This document shows positions 42,401-54,509 of a stretch of DNA of 64,000 nt, in pieces. The notes beneath the pieces were generated by a model. The model did no database searches and was not told the DNA's origin. It saw only the letters and a program-made list of their open reading frames with translations. The translations under genes and the position numbers were made by a program. The DNA is taken from assembly GCA_910589415.1 (NCBI GenBank), contig OU342637.1, positions 30,596,162 to 30,660,161 on the forward strand, read 5' to 3'. The DNA comes from Malachius bipustulatus. Taxonomy: Eukaryota > Arthropoda > Insecta > Coleoptera > Melyridae. The stretch's first letter is position 1, and every line of letters begins with the position of its first letter.

Positions 42401-45400
42401 GCAAACCACTACAGGGGCGGGTACTTTGAATCGTGTCAAACATCCCCATGAAAATAAAAAATTTAAATAACCGATTTGCCAAAATAGGAAAATTTTGAAA
42501 AAATTACGGAAGATCACCAGAAGCGGTACCTATGAGGTACACCAGAAATCATTTCTTGCAAACAACTAGAGGGGCGGGTATTTTGAATAAATGAAATGAA
42601 ATTTTCACAGTAAACCACTAACTACCTACGCTAATATGACCTGACTGTCGAAAATTTCAGAAAGCCAATTTAAAAAGCGGTGAAAATAAACATTAAAATA
42701 TTTGTGCGATTGATGTGCAAGAAGATTTTTTAATTGGAGCCGCCGTTTTAGGGATATGAATTTTTTTAATTTCGATTTTTGACTCTCTTTGAGGCTCGGT
42801 TTGGGGCACTACTACGCTTCGACGACCTCAGGTCAGCGTTTCAAGGTCTACCGAAAAAAAAAACAGTAGCTCGCTTTTGAAAAAGTGTTTTTTTGGTGCG
42901 AGAAGTTTTCCTGTAGCTTTCCCCGTTTTCGAGAAACAGGAGAAAAGTTATTTTTCGGGTGAATTGTCGATTTTTTCAAAACGATTTTTGACACGATCAA
43001 TAACTTGCGGCATCATTTTTTCAGGTCCCGACGTCCAATGCTTTTGACCGACGATTTTCCGGGTACGAGATTATTAAGTTTATGACATAATTCAACCAAA
43101 AGAAAATAATAAAGATACAATTTTTAGACGAATTTTTCTGATACGGTGCAGAGTAAAAATGTTTCAAAAAAACAAAAAAAAATGTTGACTAGAATTTATG
43201 GTGAATTGGTGAAACTATTTATAATAGGAAAAACTATCATTTTGTTTGTATCTAATATTACTATTGACCTTTTGTAACCTTTTCTCTCAGTGATACGGGA
43301 AAATTTAAATATACCCATCCTCAAATCAAATATTATTTTTGAAATCAATTAATAATAAGCAGAGTAGATATAAGTACCTATACTTGAACCAAAGTATTTA
43401 CCCAATTGTGATTGTGATTCGTGAGGAACAAACAATAATAATATCAATCTATACTTTTCTTATTGGCTGTCTTTGATCTGCGATTAAATAAATAAAATAA
43501 TAGAGAGATAATATTTTCGTCTATGATTCGTCTTTTCCTCGTCGTTATCCAAACAAAAACAAATGCCCACGTAAATACGTACTACTTCTACTATTATAAC
43601 TCCAGACACAAAATCATAGTGAATTAAAGAGCGTATAAAAGATAAAAAATTATTGATTAACAACCGCATCTCTTATCGGAAGTTACAATAATTCTCTATG
43701 ATGTCGGTATGACGTCATATTGCTTGTGTTATGGTTTTTTGTTATAACTATGGGTTTGATGTTTTTAACGGAATAGACTTTTGTTTTCCATATACCGAAC
43801 GACGTAAAAAGATCGATTCACAGGACGGTCAACGCCAAAATGAGACATAACCTATAATATAATAGATTGGAGCGTCGATTTAACGCTTCGATTCATGAGT
43901 TTTTCTACTTTTATTGAATAATATTCCATTTTTAGAGCCTTTTCGATGAATTGTGAAGGTTATTATTCGTAGTATTCAATTACAGTTCAAAATACCCGCT
44001 CGTGTACCAATCAAAAGCTGAAAATTTGATAAACAGGGCAAAGCTGTGAATAGGAACGATAACTGACATTTCTCAGAATCCATGCGTGGCGCGTGGATTG
44101 TGATCTCTTTTTGCACTTTTTATGGCCCAAAGGTGATAGAAATGACAGAGTTGACAGTCGTAAAACCATTACCAATTATTTTATAAGAATTATACAATAA
44201 TTAAATAATTAATTAATTGATATATAATTCCAGACAGTACTGGAAGGACCTCCGACCAAGTATGAAGAGGAAGGTGACCTATGGAGTCAAGGATACATGC
44301 TTCCGTCAGACCACGGTAGTCCGATTAAAAAGTAAGTGGAAGTTTCAAGTACCTGTATTTTTTTACAATAATTATTAACGTATCGAAACTCATATTCATA
44401 GTAACTCATTTCAAAAATGTTAAAAAAAAATCATTTTTTTCCTTATTGAATGATTTTTTTTATTGACAACAATACATGACAAGAACTCCCAACCAATGTG
44501 ACAGTTAAAACGACAGATGAAGTATTCACTCAACCGCAACAGTTGTATTAAATATACACAGCTCCAACCGGCGAGGTAATTGGATTCGATTTCAGTTATT
44601 CATGCGAGACAAAACAAACGGAGACGAGACTTTCCTTTTCCTTCATAATTACTCCAGAGACTTTCAATTTCAGTCTTCTGAAACAACTCTCCAGGGCTTT
44701 TATTCCAAGCCGCTTCCCACATAATTCCCCCAATCCTTTTATTGTCGTCTTCTTCTTCCAATATGTTTAATGGCCTGATCCCATAGGAAAATGGCCATTT
44801 TCCATAACCTTGATTTCATGATAACCTTGATTTTCATAACCTTGAAGTCTTTTATTGATTTTTTATTGATCAAATATTTTTATTGATCAATACATATTTA
44901 ACATTTTCTAGTGATCGTAACTCTCATTATTAGTAGCCCATAAGTAGCTTGGACGGTATGCCCTTCCGGATATTTTATATTCAAAGGTGAAATGCCGCTA
45001 AAGTGCCGAAGCTGTGGAGTTAACAAGTGTATTAAATTCACGACCGTTTTATTTTCTTGAAATTTTAGGGGAAGGCCTGTTAATGAGCAAATGAGCTGGT
45101 TATTAGATTCTGGCCATTTTCATGTGAAAAAAAAATTAAACTTGAACTAAAAAAATCACCATCACAGTCAACAACCAAATTACGCGATCCATGAAAATAT
45201 GTAATGCGCATGCGGATTTATCGGCGCTTTAGTAGATAAGAATAAGATCTGCGATGGCGAAAAAACAGTGTTGCCGCGTTAATAATTTTTATTCGTTTTT
45301 AAGGAATAAGACCTCAGAGAAACACTTCCTAGCAAACTTATTAGAGGATCATTGTTAAATTTTCTCGTCATCATTTAAACACGAGAATTTCACAAAGGTA

Positions 45401-48400
45401 CAGACTGAAATAACTCTTTCAGATGGGGCCATAAAAATCGCTGGTGCAGACCTTCCTGCATCCCGATATCGATTATCTGCATTCTGATCTTCCTCGTAGT
45501 TTTGCTGCCTCTGTTGGACCACGCGACTGAGAAAGCGCTGCAAGATCTCAACAGAATTCCTCATGGATCTTGCAACAACACTTGCCAGTAAGTATACCCA
45601 CAATAATCCAATGAACTCTAATAGTAATTATTGTTTGATTCCAGATTATCGTTAGTAGAGAGTATACCGGAAGGGGTGGTCTTTCCCAATTCCTCAGTGA
45701 CCAATCCTTCCACCTTCGACACGTGGTTAGATATAATAAACTCGGCGCAAAGCTCCATAGATATAGCGTCTTTCTATTGGACACTTAGACAATCAGAGGT
45801 TTATCCGGATCCATCTTCCATTAAGGTAAGAACGATCCCATTTAAATATCCCCTCGTCCCCTTTAAAGAGGACTTAATTGACTTAATTGGTGGAGATTGC
45901 CAGTGTAGCAGAGGATAAGCATCGCCTTTTAAAATTAATTCAATTTCAGGGCGAGGTGATATTTCAAGCGCTCCTGAAAGCGGGCACCGATAGACGAATA
46001 GCGATCCGGATAGCCCAGAATCAGCCCACAGAGCAGGAACCGAACGTGGACACCGAGTATCTCGTGAAAAGGAAAGCGGCCGCGGTTAGGAGTCTCAATT
46101 TCTCAAAGCTCATGGGAGGGGGAGTGTTGCACACGAAGCTTTGGATCATTGACAAGAGACACGTTTATCTCGGCAGCGCCAATATGGACTGGAGATCGCT
46201 TACACAGGTAAGGGCGATTATTGACTCATTCGGATAAAAAATATGAAAATTATTAGAAGAGTTATAAGTTTTGTAGAATGATCAATATTTCCACTTTCCC
46301 TAATTAAATTCCACAATAAAAACAGCCAGACACACCAGAAAAGGAAGCAATAAAATATGATTAATGCCCCGACTATTATTATTGTAACGGCCATAAATAG
46401 AATTTTGTTGCTCTAATTTGAATGCATACACGACACGATCAATTGCAGTTTCTATTTTAAGAATAGGGTTAGTAGGAACCGGCTGAAAAGAGCAAAGGTG
46501 TCAGGGTCAATGAGGGTCAATCAGTCAACGTTACGACCCACATATTTACCATGCGTTGAAATACTTAAAATAGAATCAACAACCCTAAACGCGGGGGATG
46601 ATGAATCACTGGAAAAACCAGGAAAAGCTCTCTTTATTCTTACACACTTTAATTTTTCTATAAGTTTTTAGATCATCAGTATAAATAAGATTCTTTGCGT
46701 AATTCTCAGGGAATCCCACGAATATAAGTGGTGATGGGATATCTTCCATCGAAATTATATTTATTATGATTGTTTCCAGGTAAAGGAAATGGGAATTCTG
46801 GTCAGTAACTGCAGTTGCCTTGCCGAGGATGCGACCAAAATATTTGAGGTAAGATCAGATTTTGCTTCAATAGCAGCAAGTACACTTATATCAAAACATT
46901 ATTTTCAACCCATCGCTCCAGAAAACTCATAAAATTTTAAAATAACCACCTGCTTAGGGTTCAAAAGTAGTAAAAATAGGTTATAATTTTCCTTGTAGTT
47001 GTAGCTGAACTTACCAAATCAGTCGCTCTAACTTAGGTACAGGTGTAATTTATTTAGAAAAATTACAATAACGACTCTCATTTTTTTTTAGACAATCTTG
47101 TCCTCTTCCATTAATCACATTCACAAAAAAATACAATTTTAATTTTATTACATGATAAAGAAACCACGAAAAACATTATCATTTGGGGGATGGGGGAATT
47201 CCATGAACAATAGAACAATGGACATTCGATTTATTTGACTTTTAAGACTGAACATAAATGACATTGACATTTTACTATTTTATGATTAGAGTCCCTAACC
47301 AGTGGCGCGGATCTAGACGTAATACGCGCATGTGCATCTCAATCATACCCCTATGATGTGGATAGTAATTTTAAAGATTTTAATTACTCATATTTGGTTT
47401 GAGGTTCTAAAATAGAATCTTTTAAACTTGGAAGTCACTACTATCATTCAACATTTAAAATTGATGCGCATTATCCAGTCCAGTATCTATGAAAACGTTT
47501 AATGCGCATGCGGCCATGCACTTATTAACTTCACGACCATCGGCGCTTTAGCAACTAAAAAATACGATTAGGACCTCTAACCTCAAACAAGGTTGACACT
47601 GTTGACAGCCACTTATTGCAGGGTTGCCATATGACCGAAAAATGTTTCGTATCCCATTATTTTTTTATTCCCTACTATTACTATAAACTAAAATATTTAC
47701 AATTAATACAATTTCAGGTATACTGGACTCTGGGACAAGACGATGCCAAAGTTCCCGATCATTGGCCACCTTACCTGCAGACCAATTTTAACATGATAAC
47801 ACCAATGAATCTAACATTCAAGGGAGTAACTTATCAAACATATCTCTCTGTAAGTATCTTAAACTATTCGTCCTTGGTATAATTGTTTCCTCTTGATCAA
47901 CCAGTAATATAATTATTAAACTCCCCTGAAATTCGAAAATAATAAAATTAAGTTCTTTATTAATTAAATGGCAACAATAGCGGCTTTCTTTCGCTCAGCC
48001 ACTTTGAATCATGATCCTGAAAATTGAATCCGGATCACTGAATCGCGGATTCAATAGACCCGTTTACTTATCGCGACGAAAGAACAACAAAGGGAAGTGT
48101 AAAGCTGATTCGAATTATTAATATTGTAAGATAAATGGAAAAAACTTTATATTTAAAAATGGTACGAAATGGATATAGTAGGTATACCCAATAAAATAAA
48201 TAACCCATCATAATATTCTAAATGTAAGACTATTCTATTACTTTCGAAATAAAACATATTTTTTAACAAACTAGAAATCGCACGTAAATAATAATACAAG
48301 TATCCAGGAAGTACCTACACATGAACAAAATAAGAATAAACAAACATAAAAGTATGAAAACGTAAACATATTCTTAGGAATCTTAGGTTACGTTTTTCGG

Positions 48401-49489
48401 ATCCGGATCAATCCCTTCCGATCCTAAAAATTCTATGATTCGCAGGGGTGAGGGGATTACGGATCGCGATCCAAATCTGGTAAAGAGTGGGGATGAATCC
48501 GTTTACGAAAGAACACGCCTGTTTGAATCCAAACGCGTTATAACGCGTTCGGATCACGAATTTACGGTCGAAAGAAAGCAGCTTATAAGCCATTAAAGAT
48601 ATCGGTTATTGCTCGCGTCCATGCTGCTGAACGCATCTTAGGAATTTCAGACTAGAGTCCCTAAACATCAGAAAATTTATTGTTAAGGATTCTTACTTAT
48701 TTATATCAGAACTATTAGGACTGCGCGATAATAACAAATGATAACGTCTGCTCGAATATTACAGTAAAAGTAATTAATAGAAATCATTTTACAGAATTCA
48801 CCGCCCCCGTTCAATCCGACCGGTCGCACCGATGATATCGACGCCCTGGTGAACGTGATCCGTCACGCGGAGCGTTTCATCTACATAGCCGTGATGGACT
48901 ACATCCCGCTGATGATCTACACGCCCAAGGTCAGTTACTGGCCCGTCATCGACGACGCCTTGAAGAGGGCCGCGATCGAAAACAAGGTCCAAGTGCGACT
49001 GCTGATCAGCTATTGGAATCATTCCAGGAAGGCCGAGGACAATTTCCTGCGCTCGATTGCGAGCGTCAGTAAGGCGTACCCTAAAGTCTCCATAGAAGTG
49101 GTGAGTGCGTGCCATTCCGACTTTTAGAATACAGTCCCTAAGCGTTAATTTTTTAATACACGAAACTCCAGTTTATAGGGACTCCTAAAAATTGTATTTC
49201 TGTCTCGTTCCAGCGCCGCTTCATAGTTCCAGCCAGCAAAGAACAGCAGAAGATTCCCTACGCGCGCGTCAACCACAACAAGTACATGGTGACGGACAAC
49301 ACGGCCTTCATCGGGACTTCCAATTGGTCAGGCGACTACTTCACGGACACGGCCGGCGTCTCCCTCGTCCTCCACGATCCCGTCTACAAACGGTACAGGA
49401 ACGAGAGCACCGTTCGCGCGCAACTGCAGGCCGTGTTCGAGAGGGACTGGAACTCTGATTATGCTCATCTAATGAACATGACCGATTAG
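36436..49489 (+). CDS. PLD3: PLD3/PLD4-like type II membrane phospholipase-D-fold protein
   Basis: Ten exons: 36436-36531, 36586-36807, 44234-44331, 45423-45587, 45645-45825, 45950-46207, 46780-46848, 47718-47849, 48795-49100, 49214-49489. Phases agree throughout, giving 600 residues. A cytoplasmic N-terminal part is followed by one transmembrane anchor (about 152-170, IPISIICILIFLVVLLPLL) and a luminal domain opening with LVESIPEG and DIASFYWTL. There are two HKD motifs: HTKLWIIDKRHVYLGSANMD (His315) and VNHNKYMVTDNTAFIGTSNW (His530). Vertebrate PLD3 and PLD4 are endolysosomal 5' exonucleases of single-stranded nucleic acids, limiting nucleic-acid sensing; the same activity is inferred. Exons 4-10 are secure. 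Exons 1-2 (106 residues, beyond human PLD3 at 490) are joined by frame only across a 7.4-kb intron; they carry a RHIM-like segment at 39-51. Exon 3 is moderately sure. Confidence 0.85.
38458..38531 (+). ncRNA. Candidate pre-miRNA-like hairpin
   Basis: GACTGCTTGTTGAAAGCTAA (left arm) pairs with TTTGCTTTCAAGCAGTC (right arm) and AGGGTCT with AGACCTT. The stem is about 26 bp with a small bulge and a loop of about 20 bases. Outer CAACAACA (38433) and TGTTGTTG (38541) can extend a lower stem. The size and shape fit a pre-miRNA on the sense strand of the PLD3-like gene intron 2. I cannot match it to a named family, and a small foldback transposon is an alternative. Confidence 0.35.
38708..38795 (+). 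repeat. tRNA-like fragment, probable SINE relic
   Basis: CCTAATAGCTCAAATCAGTAG resembles a tRNA 5' half with box A, and TCGATCGATCCCCG about 45 bases later is a weak box B. Cloverleaf pairing is poor, so no functional tRNA is claimed. Confidence 0.25.
40383..40560. repeat. Interlocked inverted repeats, GTATTACCGACACTG family
   Basis: An outer pair (TTAGGGAACCTCTATTACCG at 40383 and its complement ending CCCTAA at 40519) overlaps a second pair (TTCGTACATTATCCGTGATG at 40443 and its complement ending about 40560). The two palindromes interleave rather than nest. This suggests one element inserted into, or rearranged with, another. Confidence 0.6.
41843..42597. repeat. Tandem array with a unit of about 157 bp
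   Basis: CGATTTTCCAAAATAGGAAA recurs near 42001, 42158, 42316 and 42471. Each copy is followed by TTACGGAAGATCACCAGAAG, a GAGGTACACCAGAAATGATT block and GGGGCGGGTATTTTGAATCG. About 4.5 units are present; the central ones are nearly identical. It lies in PLD3-like intron 2. Confidence 0.85.
44993..45235. mobile_element. Short copy of the GCTAAAGCGCC inverted-repeat family
   Basis: GCCGCTAAAGTGCCGAAGC on the left and ATGCGCATGCGGATTTATCG plus GCGCTTTAG on the right are related in reverse complement. A similar right end occurs at 47493-47556 (AATGCGCATGCGGCCATGCA, then CATCGGCGCTTTAGCAAC). Both copies are in PLD3-like introns. Confidence 0.45.
47490..47556. mobile_element. Right end of a GCTAAAGCGCC-family element
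   Basis: AACGTTTAATGCGCATGCGG and ATCGGCGCTTTAGCAAC reproduce the right terminus of the 2605-3268 element. A diverged partner with a GCGCGGATC...TACGCGCATG pattern is near 47300-47335, so the element may span about 250 bp. Confidence 0.4.
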
Positions 49490-49800
49490 TGGAACTTCGT
49501 TATCTGTCATCTGTCAAATTTAATTATTTTAGATCTCTTGTTTGGTTAATCTGAATTGAGAGTGACACACGGGCAGCTCAATTATTATAATCATATCGGG
49601 GATTCTAGTAGTAAAGTTAATATTGTCGGTTAAAAAGAAAACTCTGTGATATGCGAACTTGGTAGGTATTCTTCTTCTTCTTTTTCTCTTCTGACTAGGA
49701 GAGTCTAATGAACTGAACTGCTACAATAATAATTAAATAATGAATGAAAAAGAGTGAAATAACAATTAATAATATAAACAAAGAGAATAATTTATTATTA

Positions 49801-50953
49801 CAGGGTGTCCGGAAATTATGCGCAAAGAATTAAGGGGGTGATTCTAGTTGATAAAATATTGCCAAAAGTATCTATAATTTTTTTTCGAAAACTCACAAAT
49901 AAAAAGTTATGAGCCTTCAAAGTTGATTTTTTTTAATCAATATTTATTTATAATTTTTTTTCTAGTGTACGGATTTTCTTAAAATTTAACACACTTGCCA
50001 CTGATGTTGCTTTGCATCCTTGGTCCAAATTAGACTTGAATCCCTCGAAATCAAAAGGCCTTAACTGCCCTTGACCTTCAAAAAAGGCCTATAGCTTTTT
50101 TTCGTAATATTTTTTCTGAGTTTTGAAGATGCACAATTGAAGAACATGAAGAAATATTCGGAAAAGGTTCTCTTTGTCTATCACGATAAAATGACCTGTT
50201 TCCGAGTAAAACTGTTTTAAAAATTTGCTTGCACTAAAATTGATCACCATAACTTATGATCATTCTGCAACCATACCAAAGCATGCTTTGGAAACAGCTG
50301 CAGGGTTGCTTAGTTATGTACAAAACAGAGACGTTTGTATATAAATAGACTTAAATTATAAAATTTTAATTTTTTTTTTTTAAATATTAAAATAATTTTA
50401 ATAAAAAAAAAATGCTGTCAAAATTAAATCCAAAGCAAACGTCTTGTTTCCTAGGCAACCCTGCAGCTATTTCCAAAGCATGCTTTGGTATTGTTGCAGA
50501 ATGATAATAATTTATGGTGATCAATTTTAGTGCATGCAAATTTTTAAAACAGTTTTACTCGGAAACAGGTCATTTTATCGTGACAGACAAAGAGGACCTT
50601 TTCCGTATATTTCTTCATGTTCTTCAATTATGCGTCTTCAAAACTCAGAAAAAAATATTATAGGCCTTTTTTGAAGGTCAAGGGCACATAAGGCCTCTTA
50701 ATTTAGAGGGATTCAAGTCTAATTTGGACCAAGGATGTAAAGCAACATCAGTGGCAAGTGTGTAAAATTTTAAGAAAATCTGTACACTAGAAAAAAAGTT
50801 ATAAAAAAATATTGATTTAAAAAAATTCAACTTTGAAGGCTCATAACTTTCTTATTTGAGAGTTTTTGAAAAAAATTTATAGATACTTTTGGAAATATTT
50901 TATCAAGTAGAATTACCCCCTCAATTCTTTGCGCATAATTTCCGGACACCCTG
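49801..50953. mobile_element. 1.15-kb foldback element with TA duplication
   Basis: The ends are CAGGGTGTCCGGAAATTATG and its complement. They continue as arms of over 500 bases (for instance GATGTTGCTTTGCATCCTTG at about 50000 and its near complement at about 50735). TA flanks both sides (49799-49800 and 50954-50955). No ORF of substance is present. A TA duplication with a CAGGGTG end suggests a Tc1/mariner-related non-autonomous foldback. Confidence 0.85.
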
Positions 50954-50955
50954 TA

Positions 50956-52835
50956 TAATAAAATACGGGATGTAAAGTTAAACTTTTCATACAGAAACGG
51001 ACTTGTGATTAATCCTGAGTCATTAATTCTAAAGCGAAAGTGATGAGGGGAATAAAATATTAGCAATAATTTTGAAAATAACTTGATTATGGAGTCGTTG
51101 AGAAAATTGTAACTAATTATGACAGTTGTTTAGAAAATTGACAATGTTGAAAAACAACATTATATTGAACCCACTCTTACATTCAGTCACTGACCGGTGA
51201 TAAAAGATAAAGGTGAATGACATTCTGTCATCTGTCAAAGAGAAAGACTATTTTTTGCCCACAGCTGAATGAAAAGATTCAACTGTCACTTTTTGTATAA
51301 TTATTACTAAGGACTTTGTAGATTAAATCAATCATTAATAATTATTAAATCCTAAATAAATATAATTAGCAATAATTAAATTTTTGTAGATTTTTGTTTA
51401 GTTGTCGAGGTGGCAAAGTCTGGTCTGGATGTTTATTTTTATTAGCCATCCAGCTAGTGCTAGTGGTAATGACATGGTTGCCAGATAGTTATTTTCCTAC
51501 AAACAAGTGCAGCTAATTATAAATTAATTTTACAAATCAGAATTGACAGCTGTCAAAATCGTTCAATCATCAATCTTTGTTGCCATATTTTACTACCACC
51601 ACCAGTCATAGCCACCTGGATCTTTCAACGAATCCAGATTTTTATAAGATTCCTTAATTTAGAGATGATGTAAATATCCAATTTTGTCAAATCGACGTAG
51701 TGAAATATAAATAAAATAATTTTTAATAAAATTTGTTTTTGTAATAATTTACAATGCTGGTGTATTCTAATTTACTTCAATTTTTTCATAGACATTGACA
51801 GGCCTGAGACCTCCAAGAATTCAGCTTGTATTTCGTTGAAATGAAAGCGTTCAGGAAGTTTGTTTTAATTTTATTAAACTCTCGGATACCCATCAATAAG
51901 TAAAACCAACCGTTCAAAATAATACAATAAGAAAAGCAATAAAACAACAAAAGCAAATTTTCAAAACATCAGCAACTTATAAAATAAAATAAGCAAACTA
52001 TAATCATATGTCATAATAATAATAATAATAATACGTCTAACAACAATAAAGCAAAATACTAAAAGACTAAATAATAAATACAACAGCAGCATAACATACG
52101 CTCTGGAAGCAGTCGAACTAGTATTGACAGTAGACTGATGAACTTTCAGACTTACAAGAGCGTACATCAGCATAAAAATATCAAGTCAATGCGCGCAATG
52201 CATACATACTCTAAAAAAGCGAGGCGGGGGTAAGTTAAAAAATAATACTTTCGACTATGACACATTTTTAAGACTTACTGAACCCATCATATAAGTAACT
52301 ATACTTGCAGTACGAGTACAAGCACACTAATAGACAGATTGACAGTTTTAAGTCTTGACAATTGACAAATAAAGACTAAGATTAGTGAGCTATTACTGTA
52401 CTACAACTGCAAATATGTCAAGAATGCTGCAACTAACTAAAAAACAAAACAAAAAAAATTAAAAATACATTCGAAATCAACAATAGACGGACTAGAGTTA
52501 CAAGAACAAAACGCAGATAAATCAAACATAATTTTGACTAGCCTCTAATCAAGCAAAATGAAATTTCAATCACAGACGATGCTAAGAATAAAAATAAATA
52601 AAATAATACGAATAATCTGATTTGACATGTTCACTGCACAAGTCTCCTTGTGGACAACTCAACTGTCGTCCGTCTGTCACTACTTCAAGTAGTGACATCT
52701 CTTTCATTCCTCCATAGTGGGGTGTCATAAAATACTTCCCTTCAGTCTGCAGTCTTCAGTGAACAATGAACTAAATCATGCGAGGTTGTGTTATAATAAA
52801 CTGGCACTGGCACCAGCACAGCAGACACTCGGTTA
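50956..52835. other. Intergenic AT-rich sequence
   Basis: No supported gene. It contains several TTTGACAG or CTGTCAAA words (for example at about 51545-51560), an AAT microsatellite near 52016-52035, and a CTGGCACTGGCACCAGCA microsatellite at 52800-52817. Confidence 0.4.
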
Positions 52836-52837
52836 TA

Positions 52838-53524
52838 CAGGGTGTCCCGTATCGTTATGTTCAAATTTTGTGAGCATTTAGTAGGCTTATATCTAAGTCT
52901 AAAAAACCCAAAAGTGGCAGGTCTATCTGCATTTGTTACGAAGTTAGAGGCCTAAGAAAATAATGTCTAGTAAATACCAGATTTAACTTTGAAAACCACA
53001 TAAAGCTTATTTTATTGACCAAATCTTTAGTTTATCATGTGTTTAAAAATGTCCTATTCCTTGCTGAATACAAACTTGTGATCGGAGGCCTATTGCAGAA
53101 GTAACAGTCCTAATTTCTCGTCTTTTTTCGCGACCGATCTCTTGACCAGCATGCTGAATACGATCCAATAATAATTGCTTTTTGGAATTTATTAGTTACA
53201 AACGCCAATTCCGAAATATGCTGATGTCCCATATATTTGAAAACAAATGCCATTTTGTATGAGCAGGAGAACCTCTTCTAATGTTTATTTCGATGACATT
53301 TACTCATGTCGTTACCACAACAATAAATTATTAGCCTAAGCCACAACACATGTGGTTGTGTGGTTTACAAAGTTGAATCTTTGTTATTTTACTAGTCATA
53401 ATTTTCTTAGGCCTGTAACTTCGTAACGAATAAAGATAGACCTGCCACTTTTGGTTTTTTTGGGCTCAAAATTAAGCCTACTATATGCTCAAAAAATTTG
53501 AACATAACGATACGGGACACCCTG
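52838..53524. mobile_element. 687-bp foldback element with TA duplication
   Basis: The ends CAGGGTGTCCCGTATCGTTA and its complement are flanked by TA. Arms continue with CAAATTTTGTGAGC, GTGGCAGGTCTATCTGC and TTAGAGGCCTAAGAAAAT and their complements for about 150 bases. The outermost ten bases match those of the 49801-50953 element. The interior differs, so the two share an end type but not a core. Confidence 0.85.
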
Positions 53525-54509
53525 TATAACCACCGGTTCCATACACTAAATTGAAATATTGAGGTAACTGTGAGCACCGGTTCTCCCATCCAAGCAACAT
53601 TTGATAAGAGAAAGGCGCCATTGTTTGGTTTTCATTAATTCGTACATGATAAGATAAAACGATTGGTTACAAATTAATCAAGGCTATAATATAATCAAGC
53701 GACTGCTGTGTATACATTCTATTATACTTCTTGGACTAATAATAGGTTAGAAATAATTATGTAGGTAAACGTTCGTTAAATGAACATAAATGTAATCAAA
53801 AACCATTTACAATCACTTAACGACCGTCGATATAAGGGCTAATCGTGTTGTTTAATAGGTATAATAATAATAATAGGTACATGACAGCTGAATTTGACAT
53901 CAGATTATGTCAAATAAATCACAAAATTTAAATAATTGCTTTCAAAATGATTGCGTTAAGTGATACAAACAACCTCATTCCCGGTTCGTCGATTATTTTC
54001 AAGTACACCCTGGAAATAAACGATCACAAACACTACAAACACTCTTATTAACCGTCGAGCGGGAGAGAAGTAAAGACGATATCACTTCAATTGATCACCG
54101 GCACCGGAAAGATTTATAATCGATCTGACAACACTGCTTTTCAGTTGGGAATTCCTGTCTCTTTAATTTTAAATAAAGAAGTAACAAGTGATAAGTGACA
54201 AGTAGTGAAGTGCATAAAGTGAAATCGTCTCTCTTCTCATCCGGCTCGCATTCTTCTCTTCTTTTTCTTGATCCGATCAATCAGTACAAGACGACGCGAG
54301 AGGGAAAGAGACAGAAAGTGGTAGATGCGGTGGCAGTGGTTGGAATAAACGGAGTGAGCGTACAGTAACTAGGCTAACGAAGCGTCCCATCGGCGGTGGA
54401 ATGTGTAACGGAAGGGGGTTCGCTATGGGGACACGTAATCCGGCAAGGCGCCACGGCCCCGACCTCTGCCGCGGCCCCTGCCTCTGCCACGCCCCCTCCC
54501 TCGTCCGCG

